In this document: positions 48,267-61,014 of the stretch, in pieces | Position numbering within the stretch: position 1 is the stretch's first letter | Layout of the letters: each line of letters starts with the position of its first letter | Assembly (NCBI GenBank): GCA_036346405.1 | Contig: CM070563.1 | Span: 28,209,600 to 28,273,599, forward strand | DNA from: Phyllostachys edulis | Taxonomy: Eukaryota > Streptophyta > Magnoliopsida > Poales > Poaceae | Direction: 5' to 3' | Length of the DNA stretch: 64,000 bases | Notes under the pieces: model-generated | Databases searched by the model: none | What the model was told of the DNA's origin: nothing | What the model saw: the letters and a program-made list of their open reading frames with translations, nothing else | Translations under genes and position numbers: made by a program

Positions 48267-51200
48267 TCAGCCCAGTCTTTGCTTTCCCTTCGAAGAGGCA
48301 TGCCTCTTGTGACCACTCCGACTCAACAGCGCAATGCTACTTGATCTTGGCAGCTGGACAGCCCCAGCAACACAATCTCCGGCTTGAGCACAGCTCCAAA
48401 CTCTTGAAGGCCCTTCCCCTAGCGATCTTAATCTTGGGAATCCATTTTTTAACCTGCAAATTGACCAATGGTCAGTATCTTTACCAGCCAGCTTGTCACA
48501 CACTGGGCAAGGAGGATCATGCTTCTGGCCCTTGGGAGTGGTCCGCTCCAAGCACTCAGCATGGTAGACATGGCAGCACGGAAGCACACCAGCAACTGGT
48601 AAATCTCCAGTACGGACAATTCGACGAGAACCCCAAGGCGATCTCTTGGACAAGAACCTCTCACAAAGGTCACACCTTGTTCTCCCCATTATATCATTAG
48701 ATCGCAGTGGTCCAGAGCGTTCAGCTTCAGGTCGTTCTGATAAATCAGTAAGATCCATGCTACTTGCAGCACTCCAATTCCCTGACTCCCCATGACTGCC
48801 ACTGGCATAGTCCATGAGACCTGAAGAGCGGAGCTCTCCTATTCCCTTGAACTCAGAGCGCAGAGGATTGTTGGAGCTTGCACTGGCAACAGGACTATGG
48901 ATTTCTTGCCCTTCTAGTGCATGCTTTGGAAATGATAGAGGATGAATTGGCTTTGACAGGAATGATCGGCGACTTGGGAAGTTGCGTGGCGTAGATGAGT
49001 ATGATTTAGGCACAATATCATATTCGCTTCCATCAGATCGAGAAGAGGTGGAACCACCACTGTTCTGCTGCCCTGACATTCCCTACAGAGAGGAGAAAAT
49101 CAAGTTCTCTGAAGCCTGCAGAGAGTAATGAACTTGTTATAAGACGAACACAAAGCTGGCATATGGCATACCTCTGACAATAACAATCCACCTATCGGCT
49201 CAGGCACCGAGACTGCATAGTAATACAATTAACTCCAATTAATACAATTGATCTTGTTGCAAAGCTCATTGGAAAAGGTTGCATGAACATGCCCATGCCC
49301 CCATGTACACACAAAAAGGTGATGGATACACAAAAACAGTGTTAAGCAATAAAAACACTATATATGCTCATCCAGTAGAAACACAGCAAAATAATCACGC
49401 ACAAAGCACTTTACCATGCGTTGAAGGTGCAATGAACCAAAGAATATTGTTATAAAACAAATGAAACTTAGAAGAGATATGAACATAACTTAAATGGTGT
49501 AGCAAACTATGATACACGGACACGCCAGGAAGGTGTCGTGTCCGTGTCGGACACGGCCCCGACGTGGCTCTGATACGTATTTCCAACGAGTCCAATAATC
49601 GCCGTTCGAAAAAATGATTTTTGATTTCCGACACGCCGCAGAAACATCCCCGACACGGCCCAGCCCACTTACCTCGCAACCCTTAACCCTATGACGCCCT
49701 CAAGCCCCTTGCTCGCCCAGAGCCAGAAGCATCGCACGCCCGCACCTCTCCTCCCTCTCGAGTCTTTCCCTTCTCACGACATCCTCTCCGGCGGCGACCA
49801 CTCCTCCAGCAATCGGCGGCGACCCGAGTAAGTCCCAAATCGTCTCGATTGTTTCTTCCTCATCCTCCCTACTCTCCTCAGCCTTCATTATTCTCCTTCC
49901 TCTCCTAAGCCCGCATGGTTGTGCTCATGTGTATCAGATCTAAGCTTGTACATGCTTATTTGACCTCAACAGCCCTCTCCCGCCACTGCCTCCTCCATCC
50001 CTCCTCGCTCCACCTACAGATCTGATTTCTATTTTTCTCCCTCATCTTCTTGCTGCGAAAGGAATTGGAGCACACATAGCTTCCTTGCACATTATGGAAA
50101 TTGGAATTCAAGCCACTAGGACCATGCATCCTGAACGCACATGTTGCTTTGCACAATATTGCCGCACTCTATTCCTCTTTGTTCTATTTAACATAAACAT
50201 GTAATATTTGCCATTGTTGCTGATTGTCATTCTGAAATAAATATAGTAGTCATGAGAGAAATTATATTATTTATATATATAGCTGTGTCCCCATGTCATC
50301 ATTTTTTGGAAAATGGCAAATCCCGTGTCCGTGCCCGTGTCTGTGCAACATAGGTAGCAAATGTGCTGCCATGCACTCATGCTGTCCATAAAATTGTAGA
50401 ATAATCGTAGAAACTACAACCATGACAACATCATTCAAATTGTGCCACAATCCTAAATAGCTTGAAGACTAGCTTTTGGTAAAGGATTGGTAGTTTTTGA
50501 TTGTTGCCGTATAAGTACAAGAAAGACTTGTATAAAACTAAGTGTTCTTCAGATGGATTAAATGATGCAACCAAAGAAAAGAAAGAACACAACAATCATA
50601 AAGGGACTTGTACAGAGAAAATACCAACAAATATGATCTGAAATGATTGGTAATATATACTACCTAGTGGTGATATAATGCATCAGAGATAAGACTATTG
50701 TGAAATGTTATGAATATCGTAGGCTCATAGCAACCAAGTAGCCTAGATATAAATGACACAACGTACCTACAGCTGTCAGATCCCATAGCAGTTCACTATG
50801 ATTCAAAGCTGAATGTGTTAAGGATGTTGGCAGCCCAACAGCCCACAACAACCTCGGCAATAGGGAAGCACCAGATTAGTTATCTTCGTTAGCTTATCTT
50901 CAACTCCAATTATTTGTTTCCATCTGTTAGTGATTTATTTCCATTTGTTAGTTGTTTCCATCTGCTAAGAGGTTGCAGTACAATATGTAGGGGTTTGTAT
51001 CCTTAACTTAGCATTCAGAAAAGAAAGAAAGCCTCTCTCCCTCACGTCTCCTCTTCTCCATCACATACAGCCCTTCTTCTCTCCCACACCCATCCAATAG
51101 AGTGGGGGATCTAGACAGAGCACCACAATGATAATCTACGCTCTAGAACTCACGCACATAATACTATATTAGAATGACAAGCAGTAAGAATAAGAAAAAT

Positions 51201-54200
51201 ATTGTTTTATAAAAGGAAAAAGTCCACTTTTCAACCCTGAACTCTGGTCTTGGTTTGTTTTTCAACCTTGAACTCCGAAACCATCTAAAACACAACCCTG
51301 AACTATAAAAACCGTCTAAAACACAACCCTTGACCCATTTCAATGTGGTTTTGGGCTGACGTGTTGTCCACGTGAACCCGGTTTTATTGGTGTGGTTGCC
51401 ATGTGGATCTGCCACTTGGATCTGAGGTGTCAGGTTCACTGACGTGGATGACACTTGGATGCCACGAAATAGCAAAAATCTCAAAATCCACTTCATCTTC
51501 TTCTCCATCCCTTCGCTTCCTATCTCTACTTCTCTCTCTCATATCTGTGGCCAATATTCCACCTCCCTGTGTGCTCACGACGAGTCACCTGTTGCCTGCC
51601 TTGCCTCCCGGCTCGGCTTGCCGGCCACCACATGAGGAGTTTTGCCGCTGCACGCCATTTGCACGTCCAACTTCACTTGAGAGGAGGGTAACCAACTCCT
51701 TCGTCGCCGCCCATTGCAGGTGCAGCAAGATGGCGGTCAGCCACCATCGGCGATCTCATCAAGGGGAAGCTCCAGACATTCTTGTGTGAGGCGCGTTGCG
51801 TGACGAGCTGTCCTGGCTCCAGTCCGCTCACAAGGTGTCCAAGTCCCTGCTACATCCCGGCGCGCCGCCACGCTCGTCTGCAGCTACCTCTAGGTGATGG
51901 GGTGGCAGTGCGAGGCGCTGAGTGTGTGGCCAAGGGATGTACTCATTGCACGCACATGTGTGCAGCTGAGATATCCTTTCTTGGGGTTGTAGCGATGTTG
52001 TTTCCGGTGGATTTAATTGGTTCTGTTGGTTGGTTGGAATGGTGGAGGTGGTGGAAGCAGCTAGCGAGGACGGAGAACGAGATGGCGAGGCGGGTCGGGA
52101 GGCGGTGGCGGTGGCGGCATAGCCCACCGGTGCATGTCGAATCGGAAGGAAGGGCAGAATTTCGGATGAAAAAGAACAAAGAGATAGGGAGAGAGAAGGG
52201 GAAGAAGATGTAGTTGAAGAAGATGATGTGGCAGATGATGTGAATAACATATGGCATCTACATCACTAAAATGTGTTCATGTAGGCACCACGTCAGCCAA
52301 AACCACCATGTTTGGGTCGAGGGGGGTAAAGTGGACGGTTACGTTAGTTTGAGGTCCCGTTTTAGACGGTTTCAAAGTTCCAGGTTGAAAAACGAACCAA
52401 TGCCAGAGCTCAGGGTTAAAAAGTGGACCTTTTCCTTTATAAAACTAGTAGAAGTTTTACAAATTTTACCTTCCTCCACTAGGAACACGTATTTCAGGGG
52501 AAATATTAAGTTATCTAGTGCAAATTAATTCCAGTTAAGAGACATTTATGAGTCGAGTTGGGACTTGGGACTTGAAACCTAGCAAGTTGACAAAGCATCC
52601 ATGGTGCATATGTTTCTAATACAAACAATATAACCGATCACACTTCAACATATCATCAATGCTGGATCAATCTAAATCATATAGTGCATGCAATACCCAA
52701 ACATCTCAAGTGTAGTGTAAACAAAGATAACATGAGCATGAGCACAGTGTTGGTAATTCCTTACCAGGAAGAACCTTAGGGATTAATGACAATCCTAGAA
52801 CAAGGTAGTGGTGAACAGGGATCGAAATCCTGGCGGTTTACCGGCCGGTTACCAGAAATCCCGGTGGATACCGGGGTGAACAGTACCAACCGGAAATTTT
52901 CAAATTCAAATTTGAATTTAAGACTGCGTAATGCACTTTCTAGGTTGATTTAGGCCTTTTTTTGTGCTAGATTACCTATTGTATGAGCTAAATATGCTTG
53001 AATTATTGTTCCGGCTGGTTTGCACTTCATATGAGCTAAATATACTAGATTACGTATTGTATGAGTTAAATATGTACTTCATTAAACACTTTCTAATTAA
53101 TATTTGCATTATTCCAATTGCCGGATCAAATCATTGATGATCATGCTAGTAGATACTACCTACTTCTTTCTAACCTAATCATTCATCAAGTTTTCCGGTT
53201 TTTTAAACCGGTTTTTCCGATTTCCGGGCGGTAATCGGTCCAGTTACTGGTTTTCAGAAACTGCAGTTCAAAATTCAGTTTTTGAATTACACCGGGTTTT
53301 CTCCGGGATTTCTGGTAACCGGCCGGTTACCGTTACCGCCCGTCGGCCAGGATTTCCTCCAGTTCCGGGTTTTCTATCCTTGGTGGTGAATAGCAGCTAG
53401 CCAGCCTATATATCTCTAAAAGGCACTTAACAACAGTGTTGATACTTCAGCTAGACATCTTAATCTAAAGACTGAATAGTTCTGATACCAGGAGCCACCA
53501 TGAAAAACTAAGCAACGGGCAATCTGGAACTAAATCTGCAAATACATGACAGAGTCCAAGTGTAGCAATAAATTTCTGCAAACTTAAAGTCCAAGTGTAG
53601 CAATAAATTTCTGCAAACAAAATGATGAAGTCCATGTGATTTGCACTCCCCATTTTTTTACATTCCAACTCAATTACATGTATTAGTTATGAACTTATCA
53701 TGTAGTGCACCAAATGAGAACCTTTAAAATGGACATAGCAGACCAATTATTCATGTAGGGGATCAACTCATCTTAATATAATAACTCGTATCATTTGAAA
53801 TGAATGTGCACAGACAATGATCATCACTAGAGTCACTGGTAAAATCCAAATCAATACTACAGAATTGTCAGGAGATCAATCATTGTCGCAAAAAATAATC
53901 CACCAGTTGATCATCGTGGAATTCAACTAGAGTATCCTATCAATTAACAATCATAATCGAGGATTTAAAAATAACTCACACCCATCAATCCAGCACATCA
54001 GGTGGTTCAGGAGTTAATTCTACATTCAAGCCAGTAAGGCTCTTGTTTCACTAAGACACTAATATCATCATATGTATCGGCACCATTACCAGCAGGAAGG
54101 CTGTTAATAGTCAAACCAGACTTGTAAACTTCACTATTTTAGAATCGAATAAGGAACACCCACGCTGAGAGTTGCCTAGAATAACAGCTTAAGCCAATTA

Positions 54201-55397
54201 CGGTTTTGCCCACATTTTTTTTTCTAAAACACTCTTTGTTACTTAAACACAATCAAAATGCAACAAAGTTTATGTGAAAGATTTTGTCAACTAAATGAAA
54301 CAAAGTTTATAATTTTATATGCTGTCATGCTCACTGACATTGGATTTGGTTACAGTTTACTTTATCCACTACACAAAGAAAATCACCAAATTTTAAGTAT
54401 CTATTTTAATCGTTATCAGAATACTGTCATAGTGTCATTTACATTGTCAACAAGTTTTGCTATGGCGGGATGGGTTAAAGGTTATATAATTTGGCACACA
54501 CATGATCTCAAAAAATCAGCTAACGATTTGTCATCTTGCTTGTGATTTACAGAAAGAAATTTGGGGTACAATCTGCATTTGTTGTGCAACAATGTGGTTT
54601 GCAGTAATTTGTAAACATGTACTTTTGCTGGATTATGCAGTGCTTGATACTTAATGGCACCACAGGACAGCAATGACAAACAGTTTTGTCCTATTACTCC
54701 AAAATGACTAGTAAAACTACAAGACTACCCATAAAAGTAAAAATTATAACTTTCTTGTTCTTGCCGGCATGCTATATAGTTGCTGTACATCTAAATCGGA
54801 ATCAAATAGCAGTTGAGGGCAAAGTGGAACATAAGTAAATCTTTGAATTGCTGCATACTCAATAAATACAGTAAATGGAAACACAATGTGAATGTTGAGT
54901 TTGAAACAACTTGGTCATGCTTAAACCTAGAAAACATTAACACCAAAAGCAGTTGGAACAGCAGAAATCATTAAAAAAAGTCTGCTACTACAACAACACA
55001 TACCTCTCACGTATTCATCAATGCTAGAATCTTGCAGCATAGGGAGCATAATGTGGTGATTCTGGAAGCTGACATCCGGACTGTTGAAATATGAAAAGGC
55101 ACCCTCTGAGGTAGAATAACGATGATCTGGTTGAAGCTCGCTCCGCTCCCAGCTCCTACTAGCCTCTTTACTATTTGAGGATAGTGATGAACCATAATTC
55201 GCAGCAACCCCGCTGTCACCATGGGATCCATAAGACAACCCCTCGGAATTGATCCGGTGCTCCCACCTCCTCGACAGTGGTGGCGAGAAGCCAGCGTTGG
55301 TCCGCCAGAGCGGATCACTCCGGCCAATCGAGGACCACTCTCGGCTAGCTGTGCTAGTCCCATGGGGTCGCGCCGCCACGCAGCACATTGACCCCAT
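48267..55397 (-). CDS. RING-H2 finger protein, probable E3 ubiquitin ligase
   Basis: Three coding exons join in frame (55004-55397, 49172-49212 and 48267-49082), giving 416 residues. The N-terminus MGSMCCVAARPHG resembles a conserved plant RING subfamily; a Met-Gly start with early Cys could favour lipid attachment, which is inference. The middle is Ser-rich and probably disordered. The RING-H2 finger spans about residues 282-340: CDLC, a long loop, CCHVYHAEC and CPVC, with all eight metal ligands present. A conserved tail follows (NGFPRLRSLGEGPSRVWSCA). The protein would transfer ubiquitin from an E2 to unknown substrates. The frame around 48460 contains a TTTGCAG/GTTAAA sequence that could act as a cryptic splice site, but the continuous frame matches the family best. 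The first coding intron is 5.8 kb because of three transposon insertions. Confidence 0.88.
49507..50353. mobile_element. non-autonomous hAT element in the RING gene intron
   Basis: An exact 8-bp TSD, GTAGCAAA, flanks it (49499-49506 and 50354-50361). The termini CTATGATACACGGACACG and, inverted, CTATGTTGCACAGACACG match well. Inside are repeats of CGTGTCCGTG and a GC-rich stretch (49680-49830) ending in an exon-like GAGTAAGTCC donor, perhaps captured host DNA. Confidence 0.85.
51215..52435. mobile_element. Mutator-like element (Pack-MULE candidate) in the RING gene intron
   Basis: An exact 9-bp TSD, TTTATAAAA (51206-51214 and 52436-52444), is diagnostic for Mutator-like elements. The terminal inverted repeats are long (about 90 bp) and start GGAAAAAGTCCACTTTTCAA versus GGAAAAGGTCCACTTTTTAA. 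The 1.0 kb interior is GC-rich and open in several frames (51403-51789 and 51782-52213) without a transposase. That layout suggests captured host exons, although I cannot identify the donor gene. Confidence 0.85.
52816..53382. mobile_element. non-autonomous hAT element in the RING gene intron
   Basis: An exact 8-bp TSD, GTGGTGAA, flanks it (52808-52815 and 53383-53390). The termini are CAGGGATCGAAA and, inverted, CAAGGATAGAAAA. An inner inverted block, GGTAACCGGCCGGTTACC-like, occurs at both ends (52838-52855 and 53312-53332). Confidence 0.85.
53552..53618. repeat. short tandem duplication in the RING gene intron
   Basis: A segment starting AGTCCAAGTGTAGCAATAAA is present twice with a 36-bp period and is nearly identical, so it is recent. 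Confidence 0.8.
53622..55003 (-). other. remaining part of RING gene intron 1
   Basis: AT-rich intron sequence. The plus frame 54258-54545 has no recognisable domain and I do not call it. No further element boundaries were found. Confidence 0.4.
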
Positions 55398-56062
55398 CCC
55401 GGTTAACCTCCAATGCAGAACCCCGAGTAGCCCCTACATCCCACTCATTTCCAGATTTTCTTGCTGCAAACCCCACACCAGCGCCATTCAGCCAGCCTAA
55501 GGTGCCCTTGTGGCTACTTCAATATTTGGGAACAAGAAGTTCACAGAAATCCTTGCAGAAGCAAATACCACAAGGTAACTGAAAAGAGGCAAAGGTAACA
55601 TGATTACTTCGAACATTTAGAACGCAACAATGCATAAAGAAAATACTGCATGAACAAATCTATGTAGCAGCGAAAGAAACAAAAGGACAAGTATAACAGA
55701 AGGCACATCAAGTTAGCGTATTTCCTGGAAAAGTGCTTCCAAGATTGCGCTTTTGGAACTAGGAACCGAAATCCAAGCCCAACCGGTCCGCAGCAACCGG
55801 AAAAATGGGCACAACAGCAAAGCAAGAACTTCTCGATGGCCCAAGGTACAGACGAAGTTAGGCTTACATAAACTGCAGTTTTTTGGGAATAATTTACTCC
55901 AAAGAATTACGCCGCCCCGCCCCCCGGCCAGATTAAAAGAAGAAGAAGACAAATTTGCGCCCAATTAGCACCAAAAAGAATCAAATTTCGGGGCGACGAA
56001 CAAAATTCTCGAGAAGCGTGAGAAATTTTAGGAGAAGATGGGGGAAATCGGAGAAAACTTAC

Positions 56063-56230
56063 AGCTCGGCAGTGCCCGGTAGTGGGGCGGAGGGCTCGAA
56101 GGGAGTGGAGAGGAAGGAAGCGAAGGGGAGTTGAGTTGGTGGTAGGCTGGTAGCAGCAAGAGGAGCTGGAGGAGAGGAACCCTAGCTTTGCCTTATTTAG
56201 ATTTGGTTGCTTGGTTTTCCCCATTTTGCT
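56063..56230 (-). promoter_or_regulatory. 5' leader exon and TATA region of the RING gene
   Basis: A GC- and CT-rich block ends in a GAGCT|GTAAGT donor (56062), fitting a non-coding first exon spliced to the exon that holds the ATG at 55397. A TATATATATATATA run at 56287-56304 could provide the TATA element just upstream. If unspliced, the leader before the ATG also holds a 17-codon upstream frame starting near 55487. Confidence 0.45.
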
Positions 56231-56743
56231 TTCTTTTTTCCTTCATTTTCTTCTTGTGTTCTTTTCCCTTCCTTCCATTTCTACTTTTATATATATATAT
56301 ATATTGGACCTCTACTTGAATTCATGCCATCGCTTGTCTTTTTACTTTTTCTTTCTAAAGTACAGTTTTGCAGGATGATGAAATACTAATAAATCTAAGA
56401 GAAAATTAGTGGGCAGTGAGGCAGTAACATCTCAATCGTTGAGATTTAGAGAAATAATATCATATTCATAGTTGACTATCTGATAACACCATAAACAACA
56501 AAACAAATTTTATAAAACAACACTCACATGATAAAATGGTGTTTTTGCCCTTTTTTTCTACATCATCTCCTGCATCCCGCTGCCTCCTTCATATAGAGGG
56601 AGGAGATCCCCTTCATACATGAATATGTAATATGAGACTAAACAGATTAACGTGTCTTGTGGGCCGACAATCCCTCTAATAGATCTATATTTAGGTAAAG
56701 TAAATTATCCACACATAATCGAGCCTTAGAATAGATCGATATA

Positions 56744-57454
56744 GGGGCTGTTTGGATTGGTGCCCTAGTGAGCCAAACCAAATTTTGGTAATACCAAAAT
56801 CTAGGCAATACCAAAATATAGGCAAAAAAAAAAAAGTAGGCTAGTGTTTGGTTTGGCACCAGTATTTGGTGTTGCCCTGAAAAATTTAGTAATATCAATT
56901 TATCTGTTTAAAATGAGTTTTAGTTGGATACAAATAGTGATATTAATTGCATGGTTAGGTTGATTTATCTGTTTTAAATGATCATATTTCCTAAATCGAG
57001 TATCCGATTTGCGATCCGTTTGAACCGTTGTGTTCCTCGTTATTTTATCAACAAAACAAGACCCAAGTTGACATATTTTGGGGTAAAAGAAAATTGATGT
57101 CATGTGGGACCCATAGGCAATACCGAAATTGACTAATATGACTTTATTCACATCCAATGAAATGATGCCACCTAGCAAACTCATGGGCTAGTTGCCCTGC
57201 CAATTTTTTGGCCACCCAAACTTTGCCTGGGAATTGTGAAGAAAAAAATTGACTTTACCAAAATTTTTTTGGTAGTACAAAAATTTGGTAACAAACCAAA
57301 TTCTAGCCAAATTTTATGGGTATTACTAATATTTGGCATTGCCAAATTTTTTAAGGACACGTCAAGTATAGGAACCAAAACAAACAGTGACCAAATTTTC
57401 TAAACATTACCAAATTTTGGTATAACTAGTTAAGGTAAAGAACCAAACAGCCCC
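56744..57454. mobile_element. MITE or short DNA transposon, PIF/Harbinger-like
   Basis: The termini are GGGGCTGTTTGGATTGG and, inverted, GGGGCTGTTTGGTTC, with a 3-bp direct repeat ATA on both sides. The interior repeats ACCAAATTTTGG-type words in both orientations. Terminus and TSD length suggest the Tourist/Harbinger group, though the canonical TSD would be TTA or TAA. Confidence 0.65.
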
Positions 57455-58048
57455 ATACAACACCGACAACTCAGTTGTGCACAACAATTACTCGTCATTT
57501 ACGAGGCATGTTTACATTTACTTTTATAACCCCCTTTTGAGAACGATATGCTTTAAAAATGTCTGCGTGTCTATAGTGGGTTGGTTGGGATTTGACTATC
57601 TCTCCTCTTTTTTCTTATGCTCTTTTCTTGTTTAACTTTGACTTGATATAAAAATACCATTCAAAACAATCATGATAAGATTGCTTTACATTTGTTGTGA
57701 ACTAGGAAGTTAGAATTCTCCTTAGTGAATCGTGACTCCGCTTTGGCCACTCTTATGGCTGCTTTTCCTTTACTTGCCTTTGACGGGGAAGTGCACTCAA
57801 AGCTTTTTCAAAGTTATTAGTGTTCTTAAATCCTTTTTGGCGCGTCACTTTGAAAAAGCGCGAGGAGGTGCTAATGATGTATAAGCAGCAACGCGGCGAC
57901 TTCCTATTGGGTTTGACCTCCAAATGCAAAAAAGGAGACTTTTCACTTGTTTTATAACATGGCATTGCAGGGGAAAGCATGGCTGTTTTCTTAAGTCACA
58001 CTGTATTTGATTTTTTTTTTTTGTGCAGCTCACCAAACATATGTTTTA

Positions 58049-58302
58049 CTACCCGTTTTCTTTTACTTGATGTCCTATAATCCGTGCTGTCAAACTTTCT
58101 AAAGTTTGACCACTAATTGGTTTAAAAATATTTAGTTTGGCTATATGAAAACTATATCATTAGATATATCATTAAAACTACTTTCATAATATTATAATTT
58201 TATTAGTACATCTTAATATAAAATTATAAAAAGTTGCGGTAAAATTCGTATCTCAGAAACCGTGATAAAATCAAAACATCAAGTAAAAAAGAACAAAAGG
58301 AG
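58049..58302. mobile_element. Stowaway-like MITE
   Basis: 254 bp with a TA dinucleotide on both sides (58047-58048 and 58303-58304). The ends CTACCCGTTTTCTTTTACTT and, inverted, CTCCTTTTGTTCTTTTTTAC are related inverted repeats. The interior is AT-rich with the TTTGACCACTAATTGG words usual for this group in grasses. Confidence 0.65.
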
Positions 58303-58677
58303 TATATTTTTGTGCCATCACCTGAAACACAGCTTAGACAGGTAGTGGTGGATCCAGGATTTTTAGGATGGATAGTCGGACTTTGGAGTAAGGTTGTTAA
58401 GATATGCTGATACCAATACGCTGATACTGTGATATGTCAATTCCCCCTAAAACACTGATATGACGATACGCGCATATATAATAAATTACAAAAATATAGA
58501 AATTAATGATTTCATATGAGGAATTGGGCGATATAAGGCAAGCATAATAGCATGAATTAAACAGCAAATTATAGATATTAATGACAGTTGAGGAGGTGGA
58601 AACCAGGAATAAAGCTATTTTTGCTCTAAGCTTCTTATTTTGCTGAGTTATATTGTTGTTGCAGCGTGCGGCCAAGA

Positions 58678-58925
58678 CTTGTGCTTGGTGCTTGACCATT
58701 ATTGTTTTCTCTATTTTTCTGTTTTGGGCTGTACTAGCTATACCGCTAAATCTTATTTTCTTCCTCTAATAGTGATCGGTAGATGCCATGTCTTCTTCTT
58801 TTTTTAAAAAAAAAACTTGTACTTGGTCTTGGTCGTTGTTGTTTTCTCACTTTTTTCTATTCCAGGTTATAGTAGTTAAACTGCTGAAACTTATTTTTCT
58901 TCCTCTAATAGTGATCAGTAGAGCT
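58678..58925. repeat. diverged tandem duplication of about 130 bp
   Basis: 58678-58795 and 58816-58925 share the order TTG(G/T)(A/G)CTTGGT, GTTTTCTC, TTTTTCT, a shared CTG-type word and CTTCCTCTAATAGTGATC(A/G)G, with about 20% differences. Confidence 0.7.
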
Positions 58926-61014
58926 TCTGCCTTTTTTTTTTTTTACAGATGCATACTTTGTTAATCCTGCTCTTTTTTGCTTTTTTTTTTCCATCAGCAA
59001 GAACCCCATCTAAGAATGCTCCTTCCATAGAGCAAAAATTAGCATGTAAACTTATATAACAAGGGCCAAACTGTCTGTTCATTGCCCAAAGCAAATATTG
59101 TATTTTTGTACAGCATCCTTTGGAAAGAACCAAAAAAGTAGAGAAAGAGGCTAGACTCCAGAAAGAACTAGAGCTGGAGTGGAGCAGAGCCAGGGAGAAG
59201 AAGTGGAGTGCGCAGAACAGACCTAGATCTAGAGAGAGGATGATGACGGTGAGCTGGATATACTGCTCCCTTCCCGCCGCCACACTCCCTCCTGGCCACC
59301 ACGTTGCTCCCTTAGTGTCGTCCGTTCTCTTCCTCCCTATTTGTCGCGCTACAACCAACTTGCTCGCGTTGCATCTCTGTTCGTTCACGCAGGTGCGCTA
59401 CCTCATGCTCGCTCTGCACCGCCTCACGTCTGCTTGCCATCATGTTGTCACGTCGTGTCCACCGACCGTCGACTTTATGGTTAAGTTTTCTTTTGGAAGT
59501 TATATTTTCAATCTCACTCTGAGTTGTGCGTACAGTATGCACGCACTAAACAATGTCCCAAAAGGCTGTTTAAGTGGCACTTAAGCAGACCCCTTTGGTA
59601 TTAACTTTTAGATAAGCATGCTTACCATTAAGTCATGAAGTGCTCAGCACTTCAGCAGTAGCGTGTGAGCGTCTAGTTACCGCCTATCACTTTTTAGAAC
59701 ATTGTTTCTGATCGATATATTGACAATTTGACATCTAGATGGACTTTGTGGTCTGAATTTAGGTCAAATATAATACTGTATTAAATTGGTTGACAGTGGT
59801 GTTAGTGGAGATGGCACCTGCCAAATGTCAACGGGCGAAAAAGCAGTATGAATGGTGCCATTGTGGTCATTATTCATGTTTTGAAGCATTTCAAAGCTGG
59901 GCAGTTACCTAACGAAGAGGAAGTTTTGTTGACTACTACATCTCTTACCATTTGTTTTCTGGTTGTTTACAAAGTGATTTAAGTCTACACGCAGTCAAGT
60001 TTTTTCTTGTCAATGTAATATTTATTGTGAAAAATAAGCTTCCTTGATTGCGTCATATCAATGCATGGAGGATTGGAGGGCATAACAAATAACTAAATAT
60101 CAGTGATTTAAAAATAGTTTTTCTTTTCTTGAAATCTGCTGTTTTCTGTCGAACAACAATCAATCATATTATCAGTTTATTCATGAGGATATGAGTACTC
60201 TAATTTAGATGAGTAAACATTTGAATCCATATGTCCCCTCTCCAAAAAATATGGCCATATGTCCCTCTCCAATCTATTACTAGATCTAGCATTTCTATAT
60301 ATTGTTTGTTTTCTTTTCTGCATCCTTTTCTTATTGATTGGGCTGTTTGTAGGACTGAGCTGGCAGTACGTAAAGGAGCTAAATATTCAGCTTTCACTGA
60401 GGTCAGTGGGGCAATTGGACAAGCAGTTGCTTGTCACTTTCCCTCCTTTCGGCCATGCCTGCCTCCACTTTTTGCACCACTTTCATGGCCCAATTATCAC
60501 AACCAAAAGGGGAAAAAAGATATAAAGAAAGAAAAATGAAAAAGGGATGATACAGAGAAAACAACAAAGAAATCAGATACTGTTTCTGCTGTCCCTGCCA
60601 ATCCTGGTATAATATGGAGAAAATAGACAAATAGAAATTGTAGCAGAATATATCCTACACATACCATGAATCCAGTGGACTAGTGTATAACTGTATGTAC
60701 TAGAGAGAATCTATTATAGCAACATATTGTTAAACAAGCTGCTGAAGAATGAAATACCTCGAGCCAAATATTCCAGCTATATCTTCATTTATCAACAACC
60801 AGGGACCTTATCTCCTGGTCTTTCTCCAACGCAAATAGCTATTTCTATTTACATGCTACCTATTACAACTACAAGTCTTACAAGCACCTAAGTTATACAC
60901 TCCATTCCCCCCAATACCTAGTTTACAATCCTCTGATGCACAAAATTCAGTACTGTCAGACTAAGCTCATGTTTAGATCAGAAGGCAGCATGAGAAAAAT
61001 CTTGCAGATGGTTT
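58926..61014. other. interval between MITE cluster and CDF gene 3' end
   Basis: A mixed AT-rich region. Open frames at 59120-59584 and 60231-60539 carry no recognised domain. The CDF gene's 3' untranslated region is expected just left of 61015. Confidence 0.4.

Noticed and set aside
48440..48480. An intron in the RING gene using TTTGCAG|GTTAAA
   Set aside because: The uninterrupted frame continues into the conserved NGFPRLRS tail of the family, while splicing there would replace it.
58341..58380. A further hAT MITE end (GTGGTGGATCCAGGATTTTT)
   Set aside because: No matching inverted end or TSD was found, so it is at most a solitary remnant.
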